A DNA stretch of 64,000 bases from Baekduia alba. Its GTDB lineage: Bacteria > Actinomycetota > Thermoleophilia > Solirubrobacterales > Solirubrobacteraceae. Positions 31,880 to 40,713 of this stretch are shown here, piece after piece. The notes under the pieces are model-generated. The model was not told where the DNA came from and made no database searches. It saw only the letters and a list, made by a program, of their open reading frames with translations. The position numbers and the translations under genes are program-made. Positions within the stretch are counted from its first letter, which is position 1, and the number at the start of each line of letters is the position of its first letter. The DNA lies in assembly GCF_028416635.1 (NCBI RefSeq), contig NZ_CP114013.1, positions 4,030,001 to 4,094,000 of the forward strand, in the 5' to 3' direction.

Positions 31880-33424
31880 TCATGCCGCAGGGGCGGCGCC
31901 CGCGGAATAGCAGGCGTCGGTGATGGCGCGCTCCGTCACGTCGGAGCCTTCGAGCGTCGCCGCGATGGCGCCCTCGCGCAGGACGATCACCCGACGGCAC
32001 ACGCCGACGAGCTCGGAGAACTCGGAGGAGATCAGCAGCACCGACGCGCCGCCGTCCGCGAAGCGCTCCATCAGGGTGTAGACCTCCTCCTTGGCCTCGA
32101 CGTCGATGCCCTGCGTGGGCTCGTCGAACATCAGCAGCTTGCCCTCGCGCAGCATCCACTTGGCGATGACGACCTTCTGCTGGTTGCCGCCGGACAGCGA
32201 CGCGACGCCCTGCTCCGGGCCGCGCGCGCGGATCTTCAGCCCGTCGATCAGCTCGGCCGTCGCGCGGCCTTCGCGGCGGCGCGACGGCATCGGCAGCCCG
32301 TGGCGGCGAAAGCGGCTCAACGTCGCGAGCGTCGTGTTCTCCCGGATCCCGAAGCTGTCCACGAGCCCCTGATGGCGCCGATCCTCGGGCAGCAGGACGA
32401 TGCCCTCGCGCACGGCGTCGCGCGGCCGGCGAATCCGCACCGGCTCGCCGTCGACCGCGATCGTGCCCGCGTCGATCGGGTCCGCGCCGAACAGCGCGCG
32501 GACGAGCTCGGTCCGCCCGGCGCCGACGAGCCCGCCGATCCCGAGGATCTCACCGGCGCGGACCTCGAAGCTGATGTCCTCGAGCACGCCCGGGACCGTC
32601 AGCCCGGACACCGCGACGCGGACGGGGCCGACCGGGCGGGCCTCCACCCCGCGCTGCGTCCGGCGCTCGTCGGCGGTCGTGCCCGCCACGTTGCCGCTGA
32701 TCGTCGCGACCAGCTCGCGCATCGTCAGCTCGCCGGTGGCGCGCGACGCGACGACGGCGCCATCGCGCATGACCACGACGCGGTCGGTGATGGCGCGGAC
32801 CTCGTCGAGCCGGTGCGACACGTAGACCACCGCGTGGCCGGCCGCGGCCAGCCGGCGGACCAGCGCGTGCAGCGCCTCGATCTCGCGCGTCGTCAGCGAC
32901 GTCGTCGGCTCGTCGAGGATCAGCAGGCGCGCGCCCTGGTGCACGGCCCGCGCGATCATCACGGCGCGCTGCTGGGCCGGCGGCAGCGCGTCGATGCCGG
33001 CCCGCGCGTCGATGCTCGGATCGACCGTCGCCAGGACGGCGGCCGCGGTCTCGCGCATGGCGCGGAAGTCGACGAGGCCGCGACGGCGCGGCGGCCGCGA
33101 GGTGAGCACGATGTTCTCGGCCACCGACATCCCGGGGAACAGCTCGAGCTCCTGGAACATGACCGCCAGGCCGAGCGCGCGGGCCTGCGCGACGCCGAGC
33201 CGGTCGAGGTCGACGCGCTCGCCGCCGAGCTCGAGCGTCCCGGCGTCCGCCCGCTGCACGCCGGCCAGGATCTTGATCAACGTGCTCTTGCCCGCGCCGT
33301 TCTTGCCCAGCAGGCCGACGACCTCGCCGGCCCGGATCTCCAGGTCGGCGTCGTCGACCGCGCGCAGGCCCGGGTAGTCCTTGCGGATGCCGCGGGCACG
33401 GCACAGCACGTCAGCCCCGGGCAT
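31880..33424 (-). CDS. Sugar ABC transporter ATPase (RbsA/XylG type, two ABC cassettes)
   Basis: This 514-residue protein has two ATP-binding cassettes in tandem. The first has Walker A GKNGAGKST and a weak signature PPAQQRAV; the second has a degenerate Walker A GLVGAGRTE and a good signature LSGGNQQKV. This asymmetry is normal for the CUT2 family, which imports pentoses and other monosaccharides. It overlaps the permease gene by 14 nt. The substrate is unknown; nearness to the apionate-type regulon makes a branched or five-carbon sugar plausible. Confidence 0.92.
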   Translation of the reverse strand: MPGADVLCRARGIRKDYPGLRAVDDADLEIRAGEVVGLLGKNGAGKSTLIKILAGVQRADAGTLELGGERVDLDRLGVAQARALGLAVMFQELELFPGMSVAENIVLTSRPPRRRGLVDFRAMRETAAAVLATVDPSIDARAGIDALPPAQQRAVMIARAVHQGARLLILDEPTTSLTTREIEALHALVRRLAAAGHAVVYVSHRLDEVRAITDRVVVMRDGAVVASRATGELTMRELVATISGNVAGTTADERRTQRGVEARPVGPVRVAVSGLTVPGVLEDISFEVRAGEILGIGGLVGAGRTELVRALFGADPIDAGTIAVDGEPVRIRRPRDAVREGIVLLPEDRRHQGLVDSFGIRENTTLATLSRFRRHGLPMPSRRREGRATAELIDGLKIRARGPEQGVASLSGGNQQKVVIAKWMLREGKLLMFDEPTQGIDVEAKEEVYTLMERFADGGASVLLISSEFSELVGVCRRVIVLREGAIAATLEGSDVTERAITDACYSAGAAPAA

Positions 33425-34436
33425 CGTTTCGTCCCAGGCGCGCGAGCAGGACGGAGCCGGCGAGGATGCCGCCCTGGACGATGTTGATGTAGGCGGGCTT
33501 GAGCTCGAGCAGGATCAGCCCGGTCGAGATGACCTGCAGGAAGATCGCGCCGACGAGCGTCCCCAGGACGTTGAACTTGCCGACCCGCACCGCGGTCGAC
33601 CCCAGGAAGACGGCGGCGAACACCGGCAGCAGGTAGGGCACGCCCAGGTCCGGCGTGGACTGGCCCGCCTGCGACGTGAGCAGCATCCCCGCCACCGCCG
33701 AGCAGACCGCGCCGATGACGAACCCCAGCACGCGCAGCTCGCGCACCCGCAGGCCCGAGAGCCGTGCCGCCTCGATGTTGCCGCCGATCGCGTACATGTA
33801 GCGCCCGATCTCGGACCGCTCGAGCAGGACGAACAGCACCACGAACACCGCCAGCGCCACGTAGACCTGGCTCGACAGCCCGAACAGCTCGGCGTTGGCG
33901 AGCGACTTGTAGCTGTCGGGGACGCCCTGGAAGACGGACTGCTGGCCGGAGATCTGGTACTCGACGCCCTGGAGCACGGTGCCCATCGCCAGGGTGATGA
34001 CGAACGACGAGGCGCCGGCGTAGGCGACGGCGATGCCATTGGTCAGCCCGACCGCGACACCGAGGCCGAGCGTCAGCGCGATCGCCAGGACGTAGTTGAC
34101 GTCCGACTTGGACAGCAGCACGACCGCCGCCGTCCCGCCCAGGCCGATCATCGCGCCCAGCGACAGGTCGAAGTCGTTCATGACCAGCACCACGGTCATG
34201 CCGAACGCGGCGATCGCCAGCGGCGACAGGTCGCGCAGCATCGTCTCGACGTTGTCGACGGTCGGGAAGATGTGCGGCCGCAGCGCCGAGAACAGCGCGA
34301 TGGTGGCGGCCAGCGCCAGCAGCACGCCGTGCCGGCGCGCGCCGCCGAGCACCGTGGCGGCCCGCGCGCCGCGACCCGGCGACGCCCGCAGGGGCGCCGC
34401 CGTGGCCGCGGTGGTCGGGGAGGAGGTCTGGCTCAT
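33411..34436 (-). CDS. Sugar ABC transporter permease (RbsC type)
   Basis: This 341-residue membrane protein has about ten hydrophobic segments and the CUT2 permease motif GRYMYAIGGNIEAARLSGLR near 217-236. The N-terminal SIDLSVG-like signature reads MNDFDLSLGAMIGLGG near 86-101. The start ATG lies in a 49-nt direct repeat whose other copy contains the stop of the binding-protein gene. The same membrane complex would use the ATPase at 31880. Confidence 0.92.
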   Translation of the reverse strand: MSQTSSPTTAATAAPLRASPGRGARAATVLGGARRHGVLLALAATIALFSALRPHIFPTVDNVETMLRDLSPLAIAAFGMTVVLVMNDFDLSLGAMIGLGGTAAVVLLSKSDVNYVLAIALTLGLGVAVGLTNGIAVAYAGASSFVITLAMGTVLQGVEYQISGQQSVFQGVPDSYKSLANAELFGLSSQVYVALAVFVVLFVLLERSEIGRYMYAIGGNIEAARLSGLRVRELRVLGFVIGAVCSAVAGMLLTSQAGQSTPDLGVPYLLPVFAAVFLGSTAVRVGKFNVLGTLVGAIFLQVISTGLILLELKPAYINIVQGGILAGSVLLARLGRNDARG

Positions 34437-34519
34437 GGCAACTGCCCGGCTCCGAACTGCGCCGCGCTGTTCGGCGAGGACGTCTGGCTCATGACGACTC
34501 CCCCGCTCCGAACTGCGCC
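34415..34519 (-). repeat. 49-nt direct repeat at binding protein-permease junction
   Basis: Copies at 34415-34463 and 34471-34519 differ at 6 of 49 positions. Each contains ATGAGCCAGAC preceded by a GCGCAGTTCGGAGC block. The duplication creates a 19-codon reading frame (34433-34492, MSQTSSPNSAAQFGAGQLP) whose ATG overlaps the binding-protein stop and whose TGA overlaps the permease ATG. It may act as a translational coupling linker. Confidence 0.75.
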
Positions 34520-35685
34520 TTCCATTTGGCCCTGAAGTAGCTCGCGTAGTCGAAGACGGGGTCCTGGAGCTTGTTGGGGTCCTTCTGGACGTTGTCCTTG
34601 GTGATGATCTGGCCGCCGTACAGCGCCGCCGGGTACTGCGTCGGCTCGCCGTACGCCGTGAACGGCGTCTTGTGGACGGTGTTCTGCACGGCCTCGTCGA
34701 CGGCGATCCAGCCGTAGGCTTCCCACGGCAGGTCGACCGCGACCGAGATGTCGCCGTCGCGGATGGACTGCAGCATGCCCTGGTCCGGGAACGGCGCGAC
34801 GACGACCGGCGCCTTGTCGCCGGTCAGGCCGACGCGGTGGATGCCCTGCACGATCGGCGGCGTGAGGATGTCGCAGCACGACCAGATCGCGTTGATGTCC
34901 GGGTGCTGGCGCAGCATCGCCACGATGCCGGGCGAGACCGCCGCCGGGTTGCTCGGCGTGCCCTCCAGGCTGGCGACGACCTTCGCGCCGGGGTGCTTGC
35001 CGAGGTCGGCCGTGAGCGCCTCGAAGCGCGCGCGGGCCGTGTCGTCGACGGTGAGCTTGAGCGCGCCGATGCGCGCGGGCTGGTCACCGAGCTGCTTGAA
35101 CATCGCGTCGTGCAGCGCCCCGTACAACTTGACTTCGGGCAGGAAGAACGCCGCCGCGTAGAGGTCGCTGCGCGGAGCCTGGCCGCCCGTGTTCAACCAG
35201 GGGATGCCCTTCTGCTTGGCGAGCTTGAGCTGGGGCGTGTCGAGCGCGACGGGGATCGCGGTGGACGAGATGACGTCGTCGCCGCGCTGGATGAACGACG
35301 ACGCGCACGTCGCCACCTTGGGCGGGCTGCCCTGCGCGTCGCAGGTGTCGAACTTCCACCCGAGCGCCTCCGCGGCGGCCTTCTCGCCGGTGGCGACGCG
35401 CCGCAGCGCGACCGCCTGCGAGGTGTAGTTCAGGAAGGCGATGGTCTTGACCGGCGCGGCGGTCGCGCGCTTGCCGCCGCTCGCCTGCTTGCCCGCCTTG
35501 GTGCCCAGGGCGGCCGCCTGCGCGGCACGCTGCTCGGCCGCCGAGGCCGCCTTGGCCGCGGTGGCGGTCGACGGCTTGGCCGACGACGAGCTGTCGTCCG
35601 AGCTGCTGCCGCAGCCGGTCAGCGCCAGCGCGGCGATCGCCGTCACGGCTCCGACAGAGCCGGCGGTGCGTCGCAATACGTACAT
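34489..35685 (-). CDS. Sugar-binding lipoprotein of ABC transporter
   Basis: This 398-residue protein has a lipoprotein signal: basic VLRRTAG, a hydrophobic stretch and lipobox LALTGC (Cys near 25), then a long Ser/Ala-rich linker to about residue 75, then a type I periplasmic-binding fold (TIAFLNYTSQAVALRRVATG, SCCDILTPP, GDISVAVDLPWEAYGW). GGAGGAG lies just before the ATG at 35685; a longer frame upstream is unlikely. It delivers substrate to the CUT2 permease. Two cysteines in WSCCD are unusual for the family. Confidence 0.88.
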   Translation of the reverse strand: MYVLRRTAGSVGAVTAIAALALTGCGSSSDDSSSSAKPSTATAAKAASAAEQRAAQAAALGTKAGKQASGGKRATAAPVKTIAFLNYTSQAVALRRVATGEKAAAEALGWKFDTCDAQGSPPKVATCASSFIQRGDDVISSTAIPVALDTPQLKLAKQKGIPWLNTGGQAPRSDLYAAAFFLPEVKLYGALHDAMFKQLGDQPARIGALKLTVDDTARARFEALTADLGKHPGAKVVASLEGTPSNPAAVSPGIVAMLRQHPDINAIWSCCDILTPPIVQGIHRVGLTGDKAPVVVAPFPDQGMLQSIRDGDISVAVDLPWEAYGWIAVDEAVQNTVHKTPFTAYGEPTQYPAALYGGQIITKDNVQKDPNKLQDPVFDYASYFRAKWKAQFGAGESS

Positions 35686-35761
35686 CTTGCTCTCCTCCAC
35701 GAGACAGGGACCGCTCAACCTCACCGTCACGGACGTCTCCGCGCCACGCTCCATTCGGACG

Positions 35762-35775
35762 GGGGGCGCGCCCCC
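35762..35775. repeat. GC hairpin in intergenic region
   Basis: GGGGG-CGCG-CCCCC is a perfect 14-bp palindrome between the divergent binding-protein and AhpD-like genes. It may be a structural or regulatory element; no function is evident. Confidence 0.3.
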
Positions 35776-35820
35776 GTATGTGCGGGGAAGGGAGCGGTCC
35801 GCGGTTGGTAGACCGCGACG

Positions 35821-36447
35821 ATGGACTCCACCGCCACGACCTCACCCGCTCCGTCCGCCCTCCGGCCACCCACCGACGACGAGCTCCCGCCCGCGCTGCT
35901 CGCGCTCATGGAGGACGTCCGCGGCGAGCTGGGCTTCGTCCCGAACTTCCTGAAGGCCTACGCCTTGAACGCCGAGCACCTGCTCGCGTTCTTTCCGTTC
36001 TTCACCGGGCTGCTCGATCCCGACGCCGGCCGCCTGCCCGCGCGCGACCGGGAGCTGCTCGCCGTCGTCGTCTCCGCCGAGAACCGCTGCAACTACTGCA
36101 TCGCGACCCACGCCGCGATCCTCCGGGACCTGACCGGCGACCCCGCGTTCGTCGATCGCCTCACGATCAACCATCGGCACGCGCGTCTCTCGGCGCGCGA
36201 CCGCGCGCTGGCCGAGCTCGCGGTGACCGCGACGCGCGACGCGGCGGGCGTGACGCCGGAGGCGCTCGAGCCGCTGCGGGCGCTGGGCCTCGACGACCGG
36301 CAGCTGCTCGAGGCCGTCGAGGTGATCGCCGCCTTCAACTTCACCAACCGCCTGGCCAACGCGATCGGGCTCGAGCCCGATCCCGAGTTCCTGGCGATGC
36401 GCCGCGACTACGACGCCGCCGCGCCGGACCGGAACGTCCGGCGATAG
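35821..36447 (+). CDS. AhpD-like peroxidase-related protein
   Basis: This 208-residue protein belongs to the carboxymuconolactone decarboxylase/AhpD fold. It has LGFVPNFLKAYALN near 39-52, RLPARDRELLAVVVSAENRC near 70-89 and the NRCNYCIATH redox CxxC with a following His. Members reduce peroxides with an external dithiol donor. Its 3' end overlaps the convergent GlxA-like gene by 40 bp. No electron donor gene is adjacent. Confidence 0.88.
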   Translation: MDSTATTSPAPSALRPPTDDELPPALLALMEDVRGELGFVPNFLKAYALNAEHLLAFFPFFTGLLDPDAGRLPARDRELLAVVVSAENRCNYCIATHAAILRDLTGDPAFVDRLTINHRHARLSARDRALAELAVTATRDAAGVTPEALEPLRALGLDDRQLLEAVEVIAAFNFTNRLANAIGLEPDPEFLAMRRDYDAAAPDRNVRR

Positions 36448-37412
36448 GCCGACGGGGAGACGCCGAGCGCCGCGTGCAGATGCTGGCGCAGCGAGGCCGC
36501 GCTGCCGAACCCGGCCCGATCGGCCACGTGCTCGACCGGCAGGTCGGTGGACTCGAGCAGGTGGCGCACCGCGTCGATGCGCTGCTGCACGATCCACTGC
36601 TGCGGGCTGAGGCCCACCTCCTCCCGGAAGCGGCGGGTGAACGTCCGCACGCTCATGTGCGCGCGATCGGCGAGCGCCGCGAGCGTCAACGGCCGCTCGA
36701 GGCGCTCGAGCGCCCAGGCCCGGGCCGCGGCGGTGCTCTGCCGGTCCGCGGCCGGGACGCTGCGCTGCACGTACTGCGACTGGCCGCCGTCACGCCACGG
36801 CGGCACGATGCACTGCCGCGCCACGCGGTGGGCGACGTCGCTGCCGTGATCGCGTCGCACGACGTGCAGGCAGAGGTCGATCCCCGCCGCTACGCCGGCG
36901 GACGTGAGCACGTCGCCGTCGTCGACGAACAGCACGTCGGGATCGAGCTGCACGCGCGGGAAGAGGCGCTGGAACGCGTCGGCGCGCTGCCAGTGCGTCG
37001 TCGCCCGGCGGCCGTCGAGCAGGCCGGCGGCCGCCAGCACGTAGGTCGCGATGCAGATCGACACGACGCGCGTGCCGCGGCGGCGGCCGGCCAGCGCGTC
37101 CGCCACGTCGTCGTCGAGGATGCCCGCCTCGAACAGCGGGCCGCGCCCGGCCGGCGACGGGATGACGAGCGTGTCGGCGCGGCGGATGATCCGCGCGTCG
37201 TGGTCGGGGACGACCGCGAAGTCCGCGTCGGTCCGGACGGGCGCGCCGTCGACCGTGCAGGTCTGCACGCGGTAGAGCGGGGTGCCGTCGTCGCGCTGCG
37301 CGGACCCCAGGATCCGCGACGCGATCCCGAGCTCGAACGGGAACACCCCGTCGAGCGCGAGGACGGCGACGCGGTGGGCGGCGACGGCGGCCATGGCCTG
37401 ATCCTTGCACAT
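36408..37412 (-). CDS. GlxA family transcriptional regulator (DJ-1/PfpI plus AraC)
   Basis: This 334-residue protein has a DJ-1/PfpI amidase-like domain (VAVLALDGVFPFELGIASRI near 14-33; RVVSICIATYVLAAAGLL near 113-130, where the nucleophile elbow reads SICIA) and a C-terminal AraC domain with two helix-turn-helix units (LTLAALADRAHMSVRTFTRR and VEHVADRAGFGSAASLRQHL). GlxA-type regulators sense small metabolites. It is divergent from the quinone oxidoreductase gene, the likely target. A start at 37394 (MAAVAAHR) is also possible. Confidence 0.9.
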   Translation of the reverse strand: MCKDQAMAAVAAHRVAVLALDGVFPFELGIASRILGSAQRDDGTPLYRVQTCTVDGAPVRTDADFAVVPDHDARIIRRADTLVIPSPAGRGPLFEAGILDDDVADALAGRRRGTRVVSICIATYVLAAAGLLDGRRATTHWQRADAFQRLFPRVQLDPDVLFVDDGDVLTSAGVAAGIDLCLHVVRRDHGSDVAHRVARQCIVPPWRDGGQSQYVQRSVPAADRQSTAAARAWALERLERPLTLAALADRAHMSVRTFTRRFREEVGLSPQQWIVQQRIDAVRHLLESTDLPVEHVADRAGFGSAASLRQHLHAALGVSPSAYRRTFRSGAAAS

Positions 37413-37464
37413 GTTGTCCTGCCGGCCACTTGCCGGCGGTCGGCGGCGCGCGCAGACTCACCCC

Positions 37465-38430
37465 ATGAGCACGATGACCGCTGAGATGATGCGCGCGATC
37501 AGCCCCACCGCCTGGGGCGGAGCCGAGCTGCTGGCCGAGATCGCGACGCCCAAGCCCGTCCCCGGAGCGACCGAGGTCCTCGTCCGCGTGCGCGCCGCCG
37601 GCGTCAACCCGACGGACTTCAAGCAGCGGGTGTCCGGCGGCCTCGGGCTCTGGGGCGACCCGCCGATCCTCGGCTACGACGTCTCCGGGGTCGTGGAGGC
37701 GGTCGGCCTCGGCGTCACGCTGCACGCGCCGGGCGACGAGGTCTTCGGCATGCCGCACTTCCCGCGGCAGGCGGGCGCGTACGCGGAGTACGTGGTGGCC
37801 CCGGCCCGTCAATTCGCGCCCAAGCCCGCGACGCTCGACCACGTCCAGGCGGCCGCCCTGCCGCTGACGGCGCTCACGGCCTGGCAGGTGCTGGTCGACA
37901 CGGCCGACGTCCAGCCCGGCCAGCGGGTGCTGATCCACGCCGCCGCCGGCGGCCTCGGGCACGTCGCCGTGCAGATCGCCAAGGCGCGCGGGGCGCACGT
38001 CATCGGCACCGCGAGCGCGCCCAAGCACGAGCTGCTGCGCGCGCTCGGCGCGGACGAGCTCGTGGACTACACCGCCACGCCCTTCGAGTCGGTCGTCGCG
38101 GACGTCGACGTCGTCCTCGACACGATCGGCGGGGACTACGGCGCCCGCTCGCTCGAGACCCTGCGCGCCGGCGGCATCCTCGTCTGCCTGGCGTCGCCGT
38201 TCGACCCGGGCGACGAGGTCGCCGCGCAGGCCGCCGCCCGCGGGGTCCGCGTCGCCGCGCCGCTGGTGGAGCCCGACCGGCTGGCGCTGACGGAGATCGC
38301 CGCGCTGGTCGAGGCCGGGGCGCTGCGGCCGGTCATCGACACGGTCCTCCCGCTCGCCGAGGCCCGCCGTGCCCACGAGCTCGGCGAGTCCGGGCGCACC
38401 ACGGGCAAGATCGTGCTGACGGTCGACTGA
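37465..38430 (+). CDS. NADP-dependent quinone oxidoreductase-like (zinc-free MDR)
   Basis: This 321-residue medium-chain reductase has RAAGVNPTDFKQRVSGG near 39-55, GYDVSGVVEAVG near 70-81, and the nucleotide loop HAAAGGLGHVAVQIAK near 160-175. Zinc ligands of alcohol dehydrogenases are absent, as in quinone oxidoreductases. It probably detoxifies quinones or enones. It is divergent from the GlxA-like regulator, an arrangement that suggests local control. Confidence 0.9.
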   Translation: MSTMTAEMMRAISPTAWGGAELLAEIATPKPVPGATEVLVRVRAAGVNPTDFKQRVSGGLGLWGDPPILGYDVSGVVEAVGLGVTLHAPGDEVFGMPHFPRQAGAYAEYVVAPARQFAPKPATLDHVQAAALPLTALTAWQVLVDTADVQPGQRVLIHAAAGGLGHVAVQIAKARGAHVIGTASAPKHELLRALGADELVDYTATPFESVVADVDVVLDTIGGDYGARSLETLRAGGILVCLASPFDPGDEVAAQAAARGVRVAAPLVEPDRLALTEIAALVEAGALRPVIDTVLPLAEARRAHELGESGRTTGKIVLTVD

Positions 38431-38447
38431 CGGACGCGACCTGGGCC

Positions 38448-39710
38448 TCAGGCGACCGCGACCGGCCGGCGGACCCACGCCGGCCCGAGGTCGTGCACCG
38501 ACGGGCAGCCCGCGAGCATCAGCGTGAGGCGGAGCTCGTCGGCGAGGATCGCCAGCGCGCGCTCGGCGCCGGCCTGGCCCGCGACGCCGAGGCCGTAGCC
38601 GAGCGCGCGCCCGGCCATGCAGCCCTTGGCGCCCAGCGCCAGCGCCTTGGCGACGTCGCCTCCGCGGCGGACGCCCCCGTCGACGTAGACCTCGGCGCGT
38701 CCGTCGACGGCGTCGACGACCGCCGGGAGCGCGCCGATGCCGGACGGCGCGTGGTCGAGCTGGCGTCCGCCGTGGTTGGAGACCACGATCGCGTCGGCGC
38801 CGAGCAGCGCGCACCGGGCGGCGTCCGCGGGGTCGAGCACGCCCTTGACGATCAAGGGCTTGTCCCAGCGCTCCCGGAGGCGCTCGAGGTCGTCCCACGA
38901 CGCCGACGGGTCGAACTGGCTGGTGAGGAAGCTCGCGAGCGCGGCCGGACCGTCGTCGACGCCGAGTCGCTCACCGGTAAAGTTGCCGAAGCGCAGGCGC
39001 CCGCGCGCGGCGAAGGCCGCCGACCAGCGCGGGTGGCGCAGGCCATCCAGCAGCGAGCGCGCGGTCGCCCGCGGCGGCACGCCAAAGCGGTTGCGGCGGT
39101 CGCGGTCGCGGTTGGCCCCGCGCGGCACGTCGACGGTGACGACGAGCGCCGCGTAGCCGGCCGCGTCGGCGCGGCGGACGAGCTCGTCCAGCAGCCCGCG
39201 GTCCCGCCACATGTAGGTCTGGAACCACAGCGGGCCGCCGCGGCCGGCGGCGGCGATCTCCTCCAGCGCGTAGGACGACATGCAGCTCACCGCGGACACG
39301 GCGCCCGCCGCACGCGCCGCGCGCGCCAACGCCAGCTCGCCGTCGGCGTGGACGAGGCCGAGCGCGCCCATCGGCGCCGCGACGACGGGCAGCGCCGACG
39401 CGCTCCCGGCCAGCGTGGTCCGCAGCTCGACGTCGGCGACGTCGACCAGCGTGCGGGGCAGCAGCTCGAGCGCCGCGAAGACCTCCATGTTGCGCGCGAG
39501 CGTGACCTCGTCGCCCGCGCCGCCTTCGAGGTAGTCGAAGACGACGCGCGGCAGCGCGCGCCGCGCCGCGCCGCGCAGCTCGCCGATCGTGCCGCGGCGC
39601 CCGGCGCGCCGGCCGCCGCGCCCGCCCTCGCGCGCGGCCAGGAGGGCCGGCCCGAGTCGGCGGACGTCGTCGGCGACCTGGCGCCGCAGCAGATCGGTGA
39701 AGTCGCTCAC
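38448..39710 (-). CDS. FMN-dependent 2-hydroxy acid dehydrogenase/oxidase
   Basis: This 420-residue TIM-barrel protein has FDYLEGGAGDE near 67-77, AAPMG, WFQTYMWRDRG, IVKGVLDPADA, SNHGGRQLD with the catalytic His, and EVYVDGGVRRGGDVAKALAL. It is in the LldD / lactate 2-monooxygenase / mandelate dehydrogenase family. A 65-residue Arg/Gly-rich N-terminal part is longer than usual; the GTG at 39710 overlaps the stop of the alpha/beta hydrolase gene and is therefore favoured. Substrate unknown. Confidence 0.88.
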   Translation of the reverse strand: MSDFTDLLRRQVADDVRRLGPALLAAREGGRGGRRAGRRGTIGELRGAARRALPRVVFDYLEGGAGDEVTLARNMEVFAALELLPRTLVDVADVELRTTLAGSASALPVVAAPMGALGLVHADGELALARAARAAGAVSAVSCMSSYALEEIAAAGRGGPLWFQTYMWRDRGLLDELVRRADAAGYAALVVTVDVPRGANRDRDRRNRFGVPPRATARSLLDGLRHPRWSAAFAARGRLRFGNFTGERLGVDDGPAALASFLTSQFDPSASWDDLERLRERWDKPLIVKGVLDPADAARCALLGADAIVVSNHGGRQLDHAPSGIGALPAVVDAVDGRAEVYVDGGVRRGGDVAKALALGAKGCMAGRALGYGLGVAGQAGAERALAILADELRLTLMLAGCPSVHDLGPAWVRRPVAVA

Positions 39711-40678
39711 GGCGAGACGATCGGCTCCCGCTCGCCGAGCAGGTGCTCGGCGAACCAGTCGGCGGCGAGCTGCTCGCAGTACTCCTTGTACTCGACGTAG
39801 ACCCCGAAGTGCCCGGTCGGCAGCGTCACGAGGCGCTTGGGCTCGCGGGCCCGGTCGTAGGCGGCGAACGCCTCCTCCGAGACGGTGAGCGCGTCCTCGG
39901 CGCCGATGACCATCAACATGGGCGTCGGGCTCATGCGCTCGATGTAGGCGCCCGGCTCGTACTCCCACCACATCTCGATCGACCGGAGCGTCACCTCGTT
40001 GCGCCAGTTCTCCAGGCGCCACGGCTCGATCGTCTGGTACCAGTCGTAGACCTCGACGTTGGGCAGCGCCGCGTCGGCCGCGGGATCGCGTGCGATCATC
40101 GGGACGGTCTCAGGCGCCTCGCCGGCGAAGCGCGCGCGGCGATCGGCGTCGAACCGCGCCCGCAGGTCGGCCACCATGTCGGACCGCACGAAGCGCACGC
40201 CGTTGCGGTAGCCGCTGATGATCGGGACCTGCACGAACACGCACTTGACGCGCCGGTCCAGCGCGGTGACGACGATCGCATGACCGCCCGCGTAGCTGCT
40301 GCCGAACACCCCGATGCGATCGGCGTCGACCTCGGGCAGCGACTCCAGGTAGGTGATCGCGGTGCGGTAGTCGCGGATCTGCGCCCACGGATCCGCCTCC
40401 TGCCGCGGCTCGCCGTCGCTGGTGCCGAAGTTGCGGTGGTCGTACAGGAGCACGGCGAGGCCGCTGCCCGCGATGGTCTCCGCCACGTCGTCGACGTACT
40501 GCTCCTTGACGCCGCCGAAGCCCTGCGTGACCACGACCGCGGGCAGCGCCGTCGTCGCCTGCGCCGGGACGTAGAGCCAGCCGCGCAGCGTCAGCCCGTC
40601 GTCGGTCTGGAACTCGACGTCGCGCCGGCGGATCGTGCCGTCCCGCCGCAGGACCTCAGTCTCGGACCCAATTGCCAT
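39707..40678 (-). CDS. Alpha/beta hydrolase (dienelactone-type, DUF1100-like)
   Basis: This 323-residue hydrolase has VVVTQGFGGVKEQYVDD near 48-64, LLYDHRNFGTSDGEPR near 76-91, the nucleophile elbow GVFGSSYAGGHA near 122-133, Asp in MVIGAEDALT and a terminal His in LPTGHFGVY. The Ser-Asp-His triad is complete. Relatives in this subgroup hydrolyse esters and amides of small acids. The ATG is preceded by GGAAGG. It lies between the cyclase family gene and the FMN dehydrogenase in a leftward operon. Confidence 0.85.
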   Translation of the reverse strand: MAIGSETEVLRRDGTIRRRDVEFQTDDGLTLRGWLYVPAQATTALPAVVVTQGFGGVKEQYVDDVAETIAGSGLAVLLYDHRNFGTSDGEPRQEADPWAQIRDYRTAITYLESLPEVDADRIGVFGSSYAGGHAIVVTALDRRVKCVFVQVPIISGYRNGVRFVRSDMVADLRARFDADRRARFAGEAPETVPMIARDPAADAALPNVEVYDWYQTIEPWRLENWRNEVTLRSIEMWWEYEPGAYIERMSPTPMLMVIGAEDALTVSEEAFAAYDRAREPKRLVTLPTGHFGVYVEYKEYCEQLAADWFAEHLLGEREPIVSP

Positions 40679-40713
40679 GGTGACCTTCCATCCTTCTGGT
40701 TCGTGTTGGTGGT

